64,000 nt of DNA from contig JANWYG010000009.1 in assembly GCA_025057015.1 (NCBI GenBank), positions 87,890 through 151,889 of the forward strand. Reading direction: 5' to 3'. Below the pieces are notes generated by a model. It was given only the letters and a program-made list of their open reading frames with translations, made no database searches and was not told where the DNA came from. The number at the start of each line of letters is the position of its first letter. The first letter of the stretch is position 1. Origin of the DNA: Blastocatellia bacterium (GTDB lineage Bacteria; Acidobacteriota; Blastocatellia; Chloracidobacteriales; JADJPF01). Shown here one piece after another: positions 45,530 to 55,700 of the stretch. The translations under genes were made by a program, and so were the position numbers.

Positions 45530-46571
45530 AGTAGGCATTCTTGGAGCAACTGGACTAGTAGGTCAACGTTTTGTTCAAATGCTAGAAGACCATCCGCTGT
45601 TTGAAATTACGGCACTAGCAGCCTCAGATAGATCTGAAGGCAAAGTTTATGAAGACGTATGCCCCTGGAAGCTTGCCTCTCCTATACCCGAAAAGGTCCG
45701 TAAACTGACAGTACAAGCTTGTACTCCACCTCTTGACTGTGACTTAGTATTTTCTAGCCTACCATCCTCCATGGCGGGTGCAGTAGAAGAGGCCTTTGCA
45801 GCAGCTGGCTATCCTGTAATCAGTAACTCATCTAACCATCGTATGGACGACGACGTGCCGCTGCTAGTACCTGAAATCAATTCAGCTCATCTAGCCGCCA
45901 TAGAACACCAAAAGCAGCGTCGCGAATGGTCAGGTTACATAGTTACCAACCCTAACTGCACCACCATAGCGCTCGTTCTAGCACTTGCCCCCTTACATAC
46001 AGCCTTTGGCATAGAAGCCGTGTCTGTAGTCAGTATGCAAGCACTCTCTGGCGCAGGTTATCCAGGTGTAGCTTCGCTTGACGCCGTAGACAACCTTATA
46101 CCTTACATCGACGGAGAAGAAGAAAAAGTAGAAAACGAGCCACTTAAGATACTCGGTCAATTTGAAGATGGTAGATTCAATTTTGCTGACTTCCGCATTA
46201 GCGCACAGTGCAACCGTGTCCCAGTAACGGATGGGCACACCGAAGCCGTAGCTGTCAAACTACGGACAAAGACCGACGTTAAAAGCGTAATAGAAGTACT
46301 GCAAAACTTCCGTGCAGAGCCACAGCTACTTAAACTACATAGCGCACCCGAAAAACCAGTTGTCGTGCTAAGCGAGCAAAACAGACCGCAGCCTCGCCTC
46401 GACCGCAATATAGAGCGCGGCATGGCAACCGTCGTAGGACGCGTGCGCAAAGACAACATCCTAGATTTTAAGTTTGTCCTGCTTGGACATAACACGATAC
46501 GCGGTGCAGCTGGTGCAGCACTCCTGAACGCTGAGCTGCTAGTGGCCAAAAACTTTCTTAGAAAACGCTAG
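45519..46571 (+). CDS. asd: Aspartate-semialdehyde dehydrogenase
   Basis: A 350-residue enzyme with an N-terminal NADP Rossmann fold (GILGATGLVGQRFVQML), the catalytic cysteine in NPNCTTIA, the segment SGAGYPGVASLD and the substrate histidine region in DGHTEAVAV. Length and the catalytic block fit the archaeal/fungal-like branch of the family. It reduces aspartyl phosphate for lysine, threonine and methionine synthesis. The ATG lies inside the end of thrB, preceded by an AAGGA-type ribosome site. Confidence 0.95.
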   Translation: MKYRVGILGATGLVGQRFVQMLEDHPLFEITALAASDRSEGKVYEDVCPWKLASPIPEKVRKLTVQACTPPLDCDLVFSSLPSSMAGAVEEAFAAAGYPVISNSSNHRMDDDVPLLVPEINSAHLAAIEHQKQRREWSGYIVTNPNCTTIALVLALAPLHTAFGIEAVSVVSMQALSGAGYPGVASLDAVDNLIPYIDGEEEKVENEPLKILGQFEDGRFNFADFRISAQCNRVPVTDGHTEAVAVKLRTKTDVKSVIEVLQNFRAEPQLLKLHSAPEKPVVVLSEQNRPQPRLDRNIERGMATVVGRVRKDNILDFKFVLLGHNTIRGAAGAALLNAELLVAKNFLRKR

Positions 46572-46600
46572 TTCTGCCTAAAGAAACGAAGGAGAATTGC

Positions 46601-49264
46601 ATGAAACAACTAGCCTTCGCAATATTAGTTTTCATTCTCCTGGCAGGATACCAAATGATCTCCACTGCAGATACACACAAAGTAGCTCCAGAACAAGCAG
46701 GAGTTAAGTTCAAGGATGAATTTCCAGTAGTAAACGAGGGTAACAAACTCAGATTGTCGATAGTTGATTCCAACGGCCAAACAGTACCAGGGTATACTTT
46801 CGAGTCAGGTAGTCCGGAAATAGCCTCAGTAGATCCAGCCACAGGTGAAGTAACTGGCGTTGCACAAGGTTATGCAACTATAACCGCAAGGTCTGGCTCA
46901 ACAAGTATTTCGACGTTCGTTACGGTAACCAAAGTAGAAAATGCTGCAACAGTCCAAGTAACTGGTGCTTCAGCGACAGATCGCTCAGCCGTCGTATACC
47001 TTACCGATCCAATTAACCACGTCATCCTCAGGAAAGATCCTGGCTCACCTACCACTGCCATCTATGCAGGCAAAACAAAAGTTAGTGGACGTAGCGACGG
47101 AGCACGTACAGATGCGCTTTTTGCAGGCCCCATAGGCATAGCCGTAGATAACAGATCCGACGGTGGAGTATATATAGCTGATACGCTAAACCACAGCATC
47201 CGCCTGATAGGTTTTGATGATCAAGTTATTACCATAGCCGGTACAGGAACTCCCGGCACCATTACGGCCGATTCCGTGCCGCTCTCAGAAGCCGTTTTTA
47301 AAGGCCCCAGAGGAGTCGCAGTAGACAAGTCAGGCTTACTTTACGTTGCAGATACAGAAAACCACGCAATATACGTAATCGATCGAACTTCACAAACAGT
47401 CAAACTGCTTGCCGGCAATCCAGGAAAAAGAGGCAAAGCTGACGGCAAAGCTCGCTCAGCGCTTTTTGATCGCCCAGCCTCTATTACCATTTCCACTTCC
47501 TCTTCCTCCAGCTCAACCTTTAGCAGCAGCGCACAGTCAGGCCTACTCGTCGCCGATACAGGAAATGACCGCATCCGGTTCGTCAGCTTCACCGGCCAAG
47601 TAACCACAGTAGGTAAGGCAAACACTTCACCTATGGCATCTGGAGTCAATAGCAATCAGGGAAACTACAAAGCTAGTAAAAGTGATGACGACGATGATGA
47701 TAATGACGATGACAATGACGGATGCGACGATGATTTTGACGATTGTGGCGATGATGATCTGACAGGTGATGGGGACGAAGACGGAGACGGATACGACGAT
47801 TTCACAGACGAACTAGTCTTTGATGATCCTATATCTATCGTCAGTGACGAGAGTGGAAACTTTTTCATTGTAGATGACTCAGAAGTAAGCCTCATACTAA
47901 ACATCGCTGGACAAAATCGCATAGTTCCTCTCGCTCAAAGAGCAGTAACTTTCAACCGCCCTCGTAGCCTAGACATAATTGATAATCAAGTACTAGTACT
48001 AGACAGCAGCACACTTAACAATAACTCGCCGCAAGCACTTAAGAAAGTAACCGTGGGCGCGCCGACAATTACTTCTCTTAGCCGCAGTTTCGATAAGATA
48101 GAAGGCGGAGCAGAAGTTATAGTCAGAGGAAAAAATTTTGCCCCAGATAGCACTGTGATTTTAGGTGACCAAACACTCAACAGCTCCCAGTATCAAATAC
48201 TTAGTGCTACCGAAATTCGGCTCATTGTACCGCCTCAATCGGCACCTGGCAAAAGGACCCTTACTGTGCAAACTCGTGGCGGCATCGCTCAAACCATATT
48301 CAGTATCGCCGCCCCAGCATTCACCCAAACAAACACTAGCGAAATAACTACCTTAGTTGGAGGAATTCCTTTCCTAGGAGATGGAGGCCTTGCGCTGAGT
48401 GCATCCCTTCAAGCTCCAACAGGCTTAGCATTCGATAGCGATGGGTTCCTCTATGTTGCCGATAGCCTTAATCGCCGCATACGTAGAATAGAAATCCGAG
48501 GAAAGATCACCAGCATTGCCGGAAACGGTAACCTCGGCTCAAGCGGTGATGGTGGCAGCGCCATAGCAGCCAGTTTCATACTTCCAACAAGCCTGGCTAT
48601 AGGAAATAACAGCCTGTATATAGCCGATCACGAAGCGGGAAAAGTAAGAAGTGTCGATCTAAGCAACGGAGTTATAACTACGGTTGCAGGTAATGGAAAT
48701 AAACTCTTTACCTCTGACTTAGTTCCTGCTCGAGAAACAGGACTAGATCCAGCCGGAATAGCCCTAGACACCATAGGTAACCTCTACATAGCTGACAAAC
48801 TCAACAATCGCATACGCCGAGTCGACGCATTTACAGGCATCATCACCACAATAGCAGGTAACGGCAACAAAGGATACTCAGGCGATGGCGCCCAAGCTAC
48901 CGCTGCATCCCTCAATTCACCCTCCAACTTAGCTTTTGACCGCATAGGCAGACTCTACATCGTCGATCAAGGCAACCACTCGATCCGGATGGTAGATCCG
49001 TCTACAGGAGTGATCTCAACTATAGCTGGAAATGGCAAGCCGGGATTTACCGGCGATGGCGGAGATCCAAAACAAGCTAGCCTGAACTTTCCTTCAGGTA
49101 TATGCTTCGATAGACTAGGAAATTTGCTAATAGCTGACACAGGCAACGCTCGCATACGCATCGTAAATAAAGCTGGCGATAAGATTGCCACGCTAGCTGG
49201 TAACGGTAATTTCTTGTTTCAGAAAGACAATGTCCCACCTCTATCACACCTTCGGCAGTACTGA
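46601..49264 (+). CDS. Large NHL-repeat protein, N-terminal part (ends at an apparent frameshift)
   Basis: A hydrophobic signal (LAFAILVFILLAGYQMI) and a BIG2-like domain (SPEIASVDPATGEVTGVAQG) are followed by NHL repeats (GIAVDNRSDGGVYIADTLN). Next come an Asp-rich block at about residues 360-405 (calcium-binding-like DGDEDGDGYDD), an IPT/TIG domain near residues 490-565 (ITSLSRSFDKIEGG), and more NHL repeats (LYVADSLNRRIRRIE). The NHL pattern runs past the TGA at 49262 in another frame, so this is very likely the first part of a longer protein that includes 49273-51468. A strong AAGGAG ribosome site precedes the ATG. Confidence 0.85.
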   Translation: MKQLAFAILVFILLAGYQMISTADTHKVAPEQAGVKFKDEFPVVNEGNKLRLSIVDSNGQTVPGYTFESGSPEIASVDPATGEVTGVAQGYATITARSGSTSISTFVTVTKVENAATVQVTGASATDRSAVVYLTDPINHVILRKDPGSPTTAIYAGKTKVSGRSDGARTDALFAGPIGIAVDNRSDGGVYIADTLNHSIRLIGFDDQVITIAGTGTPGTITADSVPLSEAVFKGPRGVAVDKSGLLYVADTENHAIYVIDRTSQTVKLLAGNPGKRGKADGKARSALFDRPASITISTSSSSSSTFSSSAQSGLLVADTGNDRIRFVSFTGQVTTVGKANTSPMASGVNSNQGNYKASKSDDDDDDNDDDNDGCDDDFDDCGDDDLTGDGDEDGDGYDDFTDELVFDDPISIVSDESGNFFIVDDSEVSLILNIAGQNRIVPLAQRAVTFNRPRSLDIIDNQVLVLDSSTLNNNSPQALKKVTVGAPTITSLSRSFDKIEGGAEVIVRGKNFAPDSTVILGDQTLNSSQYQILSATEIRLIVPPQSAPGKRTLTVQTRGGIAQTIFSIAAPAFTQTNTSEITTLVGGIPFLGDGGLALSASLQAPTGLAFDSDGFLYVADSLNRRIRRIEIRGKITSIAGNGNLGSSGDGGSAIAASFILPTSLAIGNNSLYIADHEAGKVRSVDLSNGVITTVAGNGNKLFTSDLVPARETGLDPAGIALDTIGNLYIADKLNNRIRRVDAFTGIITTIAGNGNKGYSGDGAQATAASLNSPSNLAFDRIGRLYIVDQGNHSIRMVDPSTGVISTIAGNGKPGFTGDGGDPKQASLNFPSGICFDRLGNLLIADTGNARIRIVNKAGDKIATLAGNGNFLFQKDNVPPLSHLRQY

Positions 49265-49272
49265 CCGATGGC

Positions 49273-51468
49273 ATGGGTAACTTGTTTATAGCCGACGAGA
49301 TCAATAACCGAGTGTTTATTTTAAACAGAAACCTCTTCTTCACACTGGCCGGTGGAGGCGAGCAGCAGTTTGAGTCAAACTCTGCGCAAGAGCCTCTGCG
49401 CGTCCAACTAAGAACTCCTCAAGGTTTAGCTCTTGACGCAGATGGCAGTATCCTGATAGCCGACACAGGAAACAATCGGATTAGAAAGTTCGAAGCAACA
49501 ACAGGTCTAATTTCTACGATAGCTGGTAACGGGAAACTAGATATAAGTCCAGATGGTGCTCCTGCAAACAGCCCGATAATACCTACCGATTTAGCTACGC
49601 TGAGTAATAGAATACTCTTTAGCGAGCTACATCGCGTTAGGTTCCTCGATAACAACGTGATAAGAACGCTCTCAGGTCAGCTATCAAGCGGCTTCGCAGG
49701 CGACGGAGATTTAGCCACCAAAGCACTTCTCAACTCTCCTGGAAACATAGTCGCAGACCGATCAGGCAATCTTTACATAGCCGATAACGGTAACCACTGT
49801 ATACGCCGGATCGAAGCCTCTACAGGCAGGATATCGACGTACGCTGGTACCGGCAGGCCCGGTTTCTCCGGCGAAGGTGGCCCGGCCACTAGAGCCGATC
49901 TGGCAGGTCCTTTCGGCGTAGCTCTAGATAGACAAGGCAACTTATACATAGCAGATCGCCGCAATAACCGCGTTCGCAGGGTGGATGCCACTACGCAGAT
50001 AATCACTACTATAGCTGGAAACGGTCTAGCAACATCTTCAGGTGACGGTGGCGATCCTAAAGCAGCCAGTTTAAATTCTCCCTCCGCCGTCCATATTGAT
50101 AATGACGGTAATATCTATATAGGTGAAGTAGGAGCTATAAGACGCATATCAGCAGCTACTAAGAATATCTCTACCATAGTGGGAACAGGTATTATGGGCT
50201 ACAGCGGTGACGGTGATTTTGCTACGAGCGCTTCCATTTCCGAACCCTACAAAATACTTCTAGATTCGAGAGGTAACTTACTGTTTACAGATACTCTAAA
50301 CCACTCCATAAGGATCGTCAGAAACATAGCAGCACTACCAGAAAATAGTTTTAGCTTATCTGTTGATAAAACTAGTCAGACAGCAACACCAGGCAGCACA
50401 GTTACTTTCACGTTCACAACCCGCTCGATAGGCAATTTCTTTGAACCGATAAGTTTTTCTGCACACTCAGTACCTAACCTCGACCTTGGCATAGCCTTTC
50501 AGCCACAATCAGTCACGGTAGGAGCAAGCACGACCTTGGCAGTTGCCGTACCTCTGTTGCTACAACCCCCCCAGTCGTTTGAAATAATCGTTTCTGCCCG
50601 CGCAGGCAGGATTACCCGTAAGAAAGTCTTGAAGCTGACCATAGATGCAGCCAACAACGCCGACTTCAATATCAGAGTGAGTCCCACCACAGCTAACCTC
50701 AAAGCTGGCGAATCGGCCATATTCACCGTATCAGTCACCTCGGACGCACAACAGCCTGTAACTCTAACCGCTAGTAACATTCCCAATTTGAAGGTTACTT
50801 TTGACCCACAAAGTATTACCCCACAAGCTAGCGCTCGTATGACTGTCACAGCCGACCAAAGAACCACGTCAGGACAAGTGAGTCTCACTGTAGCTGGAAC
50901 ACGAAATCAACTGGTGCAGATAGCTACAGTGACGCTCAACATAGAAGGTAACTTACCGCCTGTCTTCACTCCCATAGAAAACCAAAGGGTTGCAATAGGA
51001 CAAGTATTGACGGTTGACGTACAAGCTAACGATCCTAACGGTAACTCTGGTCTTAGACTGCTACTTCTGAGCGCTCCAAGTTATGTAACGTTACAGGATC
51101 TCGGCTCAGGTCGCGGCTTACTAAGGATAGCACCGCAAGTAGGTGATAAGGATGGTAGTGTTACTCTGCAAGCCATCGATCCCGGCGGCTTAACAGCTCA
51201 GATTAGCTTCAATATAGCCATCAGATCCGGTCCAACAATTACTACGGTCACCTACTCTAAGCCTAATCTAACGATCAATGGTACAGGGTTTGGTATTACA
51301 GGAGCTAAAGTCAGTATTAACGGCGTCGACACTTCACCAAGAATCCAATCGCAAAACGACACAACTATAATTCTGAATGGTAATAAGAAGAAACTGAACA
51401 TCAAGAAAGGCACAAATACTGTCACAGTAACGACCCAAGACGGTCTATCTGCTACAGCCACGTTCTAG
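49273..51468 (+). pseudogene. C-terminal part of the same NHL/Ig protein, separated by a -1 frameshift
   Basis: Begins mid-repeat (MGNLFIADEINNRVFIL) with no ribosome site or signal peptide. Homology-like continuity extends upstream of the ATG in this frame (SITPSAVLTDG at about 49240-49272). It holds further NHL repeats (SGNLYIADNGNHCIRRIE), then two Ig-like regions (VSPTTANLKAGESAIFTVSV), a cadherin-like segment (FTPIENQRVAIGQVLTVDV) and a terminal IPT domain. Joined to the upstream part by one base of shift near 49240, the product would be about 1,620 residues. Whether the shift is a real mutation, a recoding event or a sequence error cannot be decided here. Confidence 0.75.
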
Positions 51469-51482
51469 TTCTAAAGCCACAC

Positions 51483-51520
51483 AAATTCCTCTCTGTGCTC
51501 TAGAGCACAGAGAGGAATTT
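51483..51520 (+). terminator. 38-bp perfect palindrome, probable terminator
   Basis: Two 19-base arms (51483-51501 and 51502-51520) are exact reverse complements around CTCTAGAG, giving a stem of up to about 17 bp. It lies 14 bp after the NHL gene stop and before cdsA. No strong T run follows on either strand, apart from the TTT at the arm ends, so termination is likely but not certain. Confidence 0.7.
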
Positions 51521-51527
51521 GGCCTAC

Positions 51528-51556
51528 TTGTAGAAAGTTACCTTAGGACTTAAAAT
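51528..51556 (+). promoter_or_regulatory. Possible promoter for cdsA
   Basis: TTGTAG at 51528-51533 and TAAAAT at 51551-51556, with a 17-bp spacer, lie about 30 bp before the GTG start, just past the palindrome. Confidence 0.3.
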
Positions 51557-51587
51557 AGGCCTTTACTACTTCAACTGGCCTAAAACA

Positions 51588-52397
51588 GTGAAACGTGTCG
51601 CTTCTGCTGCGATAATGCTATTGACCCTTGGCCTGGCAATCTGGGCCCCAGAACCTACTTATTTTGTCGCCCTAACGGTGTTAGTAGCACTAGCAGCCCT
51701 AAGAGAATACATCCTGCTGGCCGAAAAAGCTGGAATAAGTTTCTATAAGCTCGTAGGCTACACAGCAACAATAGCCTATGTATATGCCTTTTCGTCAAGC
51801 CAGCAGCACTTAGTATCACCTATTACTACATTACTTCTTATAGGAACAATGCTGGCAGCGCTGATAGATAACTGGAAAAAAGAGCAGCTATCGCAAGCGC
51901 TCGCATCGGCAAGCGGCACGCTGCTTGGCGTGCTCTACTTGGGTTTTCTGCCAGCACACTTAACGGCTGTACGTACATCAGGCGGTGCAGTAAAAGGAGC
52001 ACAGCTATTATCTCTATTCTTTTTGGTAATAGCAGCAAGCGACTCAGGAGCTTATTTCGTAGGCCGTTTGCTAGGTCGACATAAGCTAGCACCAAAGATC
52101 AGCCCCGGTAAGACAGTTCAGGGCGCGTTTGGAAGCCTCTTTGCTTCGATTGCAGCTGCTTTGCTTTGTAGATATCTGTTTTATCAGGAGCTACCACTGA
52201 CCCATGCATTAGTGCTTGGCGGAATATTCAGCCTAATAGGACAAGCAGGCGATCTGTTTGAATCTCTGCTCAAGCGTGCAGCAGGTGCAAAAGATGCAGC
52301 AAACCTAATACCAGGTCATGGCGGGATACTCGACAGGCTGGACAGCGTTGCCTTCAATGCCCCCTTACTTCTTTACTATATGATCTTTTTTACTTAG
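51588..52397 (+). CDS. cdsA: Phosphatidate cytidylyltransferase CdsA
   Basis: A 269-residue integral membrane enzyme with about eight helices. The CTP-transferase signature is complete at the C-terminus: SLLKRAAGAKDAANLIPGHG followed by GILDRLDS. It makes CDP-diacylglycerol for phospholipid synthesis. It uses a GTG start at 51588. Its last 8 bases overlap the 3' end of the convergent epimerase gene. Confidence 0.95.
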   Translation: MKRVASAAIMLLTLGLAIWAPEPTYFVALTVLVALAALREYILLAEKAGISFYKLVGYTATIAYVYAFSSSQQHLVSPITTLLLIGTMLAALIDNWKKEQLSQALASASGTLLGVLYLGFLPAHLTAVRTSGGAVKGAQLLSLFFLVIAASDSGAYFVGRLLGRHKLAPKISPGKTVQGAFGSLFASIAAALLCRYLFYQELPLTHALVLGGIFSLIGQAGDLFESLLKRAAGAKDAANLIPGHGGILDRLDSVAFNAPLLLYYMIFFT

Positions 52398-53325
52398 TCC
52401 GACGCTCCTTGTAATACTCAACCGTACGTCTCAAGCCCTCTTGTAAGGTAACTTCCGCTTGCCAGCCAAGCAGAACCGCCGCTTGCTTGCAGTCGAGCAC
52501 GCTACGCATCTGCTCACCAGGTTTTGCCGGTCCATGTACTTGCTCTACGTCGCTACCAATAAGTTCCTTAAGCAGCTTAAAAACCGTAACTACATTGGTT
52601 TCTACTCCGGTGCCTATGTTAAACGGGCGATTAATAGCCTGCTTATTTGCAGAAAGTACGGCGAGATTCGCTCTAACTACATCGTCTATATATACATAGT
52701 CACGCGTTTGTAAACCTGTGCCATTTATTATAGGCTGCGTACCGCAAAGGATTTTCTCGCAAAAAATAGCCACTACTCCGGCTTCTCCCTTGGGATTCTG
52801 TCTTGGCCCGTACACGTTCGAATATCTAAGCGCGACATATTCAATTCCGTGCACGAGGTGGTAATAGGTCAAATATTTCTCAACAGCCAGCTTTGCTACA
52901 CCATAAGGTGAAAGGGGTCGCAACGGATGTTCTTCATCTGCTGGATAGTAATCTTGCTCGCCGTAGATCGCACCTCCAGTAGAAGCGAATATCACAAACT
53001 GGGTGCCAGCAACCTTAGCGGCCTCAAGCAGCCTCAAACTGCCAAGAATGTTGACTTCTGCGTCAAAACAAGGACTAGTCACAGACTTACGCACATCAAT
53101 CTGCGCTGCATGATGGTTAATGACTTCCGGCTTTTCGTCTGCTACTAGCTCATCTAGCTGCGAGTTGCAAATACTAAGCTCATAAAATCTTGCCCTAGAG
53201 TTTACGTTTTCACGTAGTCCTGTAGACAGATCGTCTACTGCAACCACCTCATGTCCAGCAGCTACATACGCATCCACTATGTGTGAGCCTATAAAGCCTG
53301 CTGCTCCTGTCACTAGGATTTTCAC
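52390..53325 (-). CDS. NAD-dependent sugar epimerase (UDP-glucose 4-epimerase-like)
   Basis: A 311-residue extended short-chain dehydrogenase with the NAD motif GAAGFIGSHIVDAY, the aspartate in VVAVDDLSTG, catalytic YGVAK with an upstream serine/threonine in FASTGGAIYGE, and the NVYGPRQNPKGE segment typical of GalE-like enzymes acting on nucleotide sugars. It may supply activated sugars for surface polysaccharide, but no other polysaccharide gene is in the window. Overlaps cdsA convergently by 8 bp. Confidence 0.93.
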   Translation of the reverse strand: MKILVTGAAGFIGSHIVDAYVAAGHEVVAVDDLSTGLRENVNSRARFYELSICNSQLDELVADEKPEVINHHAAQIDVRKSVTSPCFDAEVNILGSLRLLEAAKVAGTQFVIFASTGGAIYGEQDYYPADEEHPLRPLSPYGVAKLAVEKYLTYYHLVHGIEYVALRYSNVYGPRQNPKGEAGVVAIFCEKILCGTQPIINGTGLQTRDYVYIDDVVRANLAVLSANKQAINRPFNIGTGVETNVVTVFKLLKELIGSDVEQVHGPAKPGEQMRSVLDCKQAAVLLGWQAEVTLQEGLRRTVEYYKERRTK

Positions 53326-53354
53326 ACTTTACCTCAAATTTAAGAAAGACGACA

Positions 53355-54320
53355 CTAGCTATTCAGCTGCTCTACCACTTCCAAAGCTACAGCACGAGCT
53401 TTGTCCAGTTCTTCCGGTCCGTAAGAGATAGCTCCAACCACAGCATGGCCTCCTCCGCCATACTTTTCGCAAATAGAAGCCAGATTGTGCTGCCGCGGCA
53501 TCTTTGCCCAAGGATTAAAGCCTACCGAAATTTTTGAACGATGAGGGCTACGGCTTACGCCGACGCTATAGAGCGTATCCGGATACAGATAGTACGGGAT
53601 AAATTTGTTGTACCCTTCGACATCACGACTACTAATGTCAAAATAAACGACGCTACCCTTGCACGTTGCATGCTCGCGAATGACATCTATAGCTTTGTAA
53701 TGTCTCGCAAGGTAGTTTTCAAGAACAGCAGCGATGTAATCCTGCTTCACTATCTCTTCCAACGACATCACCCTAAGATCCCTGATTATAGACTCTATAA
53801 GCCTCTCGTCTCGAGTAGACTCAATTACCAGCATCAACCTCAGAGCCGGAGCGTTTAACTCAACAGCCGTCTGAGCATCAGGATAGAGCGCACCATCGAT
53901 TATGTCTGCCCAAGTGATGAGCTCAGACAGTGTAGGATTAGAATACTTAAACAAGTCTTTTACGACAGTAGCGATGTATTTAGTGCAAGAACGAAACGTA
54001 GGGTCTATGAACTTCCTACCGCAAGCCTTACCGTCTGGCGAGGTGAGATAGTGCAACTCATCATCTTTCGTCAAGAAAGCACTCTGATGATGATCAAACC
54101 ACCAGGTAAGTCGAGGAGATCTACTGTACTTGAAATCAACAATGACGTTTTCATCACCGTCAAACATCCCTTCATCAAATATCTGTCCCGCCTTGTGCGC
54201 CAGTCCTTTGTAGAAAAGCTGAGCTGAAGAATTTACGCAGCTTTGATAGAAATCTGAAAACACCACCGCAGAGGCTACACCGTCAAAACAGTTATTGTGA
54301 AACATAATCTTGGTCTTCAT
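53355..54320 (-). CDS. DHH-family phosphoesterase
   Basis: Start taken at the ATG at 54320 (MKTKIMFHNNCFDGVASA), which places the first DHH-type motif at the N-terminus; a longer frame to 54428 adds 36 residues with no family likeness. Motif blocks are HNNCFDG, IVDFKYS, WWFDHHQSAF (the DHH core) and ADIIDGA. A DHHA1-like end has GGGGHAVVGA. Such enzymes hydrolyse small phosphoesters, nanoRNA or cyclic dinucleotides with Mn2+. The first motif reads HNNCFDG rather than the usual HxxPDxDG, so substrate and activity differ from RecJ or NrnA. 321 residues. Confidence 0.87.
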   Translation of the reverse strand: MKTKIMFHNNCFDGVASAVVFSDFYQSCVNSSAQLFYKGLAHKAGQIFDEGMFDGDENVIVDFKYSRSPRLTWWFDHHQSAFLTKDDELHYLTSPDGKACGRKFIDPTFRSCTKYIATVVKDLFKYSNPTLSELITWADIIDGALYPDAQTAVELNAPALRLMLVIESTRDERLIESIIRDLRVMSLEEIVKQDYIAAVLENYLARHYKAIDVIREHATCKGSVVYFDISSRDVEGYNKFIPYYLYPDTLYSVGVSRSPHRSKISVGFNPWAKMPRQHNLASICEKYGGGGHAVVGAISYGPEELDKARAVALEVVEQLNS

Positions 54321-54437
54321 AACCCGTATCCACCGGCCTGAAAATGTAAGAGTATACCCCAAGGATCTACATAGATAAATCTCTTCTTGCAGGTAGATCC
54401 GGTTGACTAAATAACAATAGAGGCCCAAACTCGACCC

Positions 54438-55700
54438 ATGCCTCTAGACCGCAAAGCCAAAGCGTGGGCACTTTACGACTGGGCAAACTCTGCATATGCC
54501 ACAACCATAATGGCCGGCTTCTTTCCAGTCTTCTTCAAAGACTTCTGGAGCATTGGCATCAGTCCCACCGAAAGTACCTTCTGGCTAGGCGTTTCAGTGT
54601 CAACAGCGAGCCTACTTGTAGCAGTAGTAGCACCTGTACTCGGAGCAATAGCAGACGGCGGCTCAGCACGCAAGCGATCGTTGCTACTGTTTGCTTCGGT
54701 AGGCATAGCGTGCACTGCTACGCTTTACTTCATCCCTCAAGGCTATTGGCAAGCCGCTGCTACTATCTATTGTCTAGCTAGTATCGGCTTTCTCGCGGCA
54801 AATATCTTTTATGACGCCCTACTAGTTAGTGTCAGCACAGCCGAAGAGATAGATCGTATCTCCTCACTTGGCTTCGCTTTGGGCTACTTAGGCGGAGGGT
54901 TACTGTTTAGCATCAATCTGCTAATGGCACATAAACCCGCAAGCGTTTATCTTACAAGCCAAACAGAAGCCGTAAGAGTATCATTTCTCACTGTAGCTGT
55001 CTGGTGGGCAGTTTTCACCTTACCCCTGGCCATATACGTACCTGAACCTACCAGAACCAAATCCATTTCACTTGTCGATGCTTTCAAATTAGGTATCCAA
55101 AGACTTGGCGACACTATCAGGCAGTTAACTAAACTGCGCGGTATAGTACGCTTCTTGTTCGCTTACTGGCTGTACATCGATGGCGTACACACGATCATCA
55201 CCATGTCTGTAGACTATGGAAAAAACATAGGTCTTACGACAAACGAACTGATATCTGGGCTACTTCTTGTGCAGTTCATAGGCTTTCCAGGAACTTACCT
55301 GACAGGCAAACTAGCAAGACGATACGGAGCAAAAACGGTCGTCATGTTTTGTCTTTCAATATACTTATTTGTCACGATAATAGCCGCAACTATGGACTCT
55401 AAAGCTTATGAAATACTTGGGCTAAACGTCAGCAAGTTTTACCTACTAGCTACATTAATCGGCCTAGTGCAAGGTGGAGTACAGGCTCTTAGTCGATCAA
55501 TGTACGCAAACTTCATACCTACAGACAAAGAAGCTGAATTCTTTGGACTATACAATATGCTCGGTAAGTTTGCGTCTATATTCGGTCCTTTGCTAATAGG
55601 TGCTACCAGTTTGCTTAGCGGTAGCCCACGCTACGGCGTGTTGTCGATTGCCGCTCTTTTCCTGACCGGTATGCTGCTACTTAGCAAAGTACGCTATTGA
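54438..55700 (+). CDS. MFS transporter of the UMF1/Atg22-like family
   Basis: A 420-residue membrane protein with about 12 helices. The N-terminal segment WALYDWANSAYATTIMAGFF is the hallmark of this subfamily, followed by PVLGAIADGGSARKR between helices 2 and 3. A central loop (about residues 195-235) joins the two six-helix halves. Substrate unknown; relatives have been linked to efflux of amino acids. Its stop overlaps the 3' end of the next, convergent gene by 7 bp. Confidence 0.93.
   Translation: MPLDRKAKAWALYDWANSAYATTIMAGFFPVFFKDFWSIGISPTESTFWLGVSVSTASLLVAVVAPVLGAIADGGSARKRSLLLFASVGIACTATLYFIPQGYWQAAATIYCLASIGFLAANIFYDALLVSVSTAEEIDRISSLGFALGYLGGGLLFSINLLMAHKPASVYLTSQTEAVRVSFLTVAVWWAVFTLPLAIYVPEPTRTKSISLVDAFKLGIQRLGDTIRQLTKLRGIVRFLFAYWLYIDGVHTIITMSVDYGKNIGLTTNELISGLLLVQFIGFPGTYLTGKLARRYGAKTVVMFCLSIYLFVTIIAATMDSKAYEILGLNVSKFYLLATLIGLVQGGVQALSRSMYANFIPTDKEAEFFGLYNMLGKFASIFGPLLIGATSLLSGSPRYGVLSIAALFLTGMLLLSKVRY

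Noticed and set aside
49238..49246. Programmed -1 ribosomal frameshifting in the NHL gene
   Set aside because: No slippery heptamer of the X-XXY-YYZ type and no obvious pseudoknot seen; mutation or sequence error is more likely.
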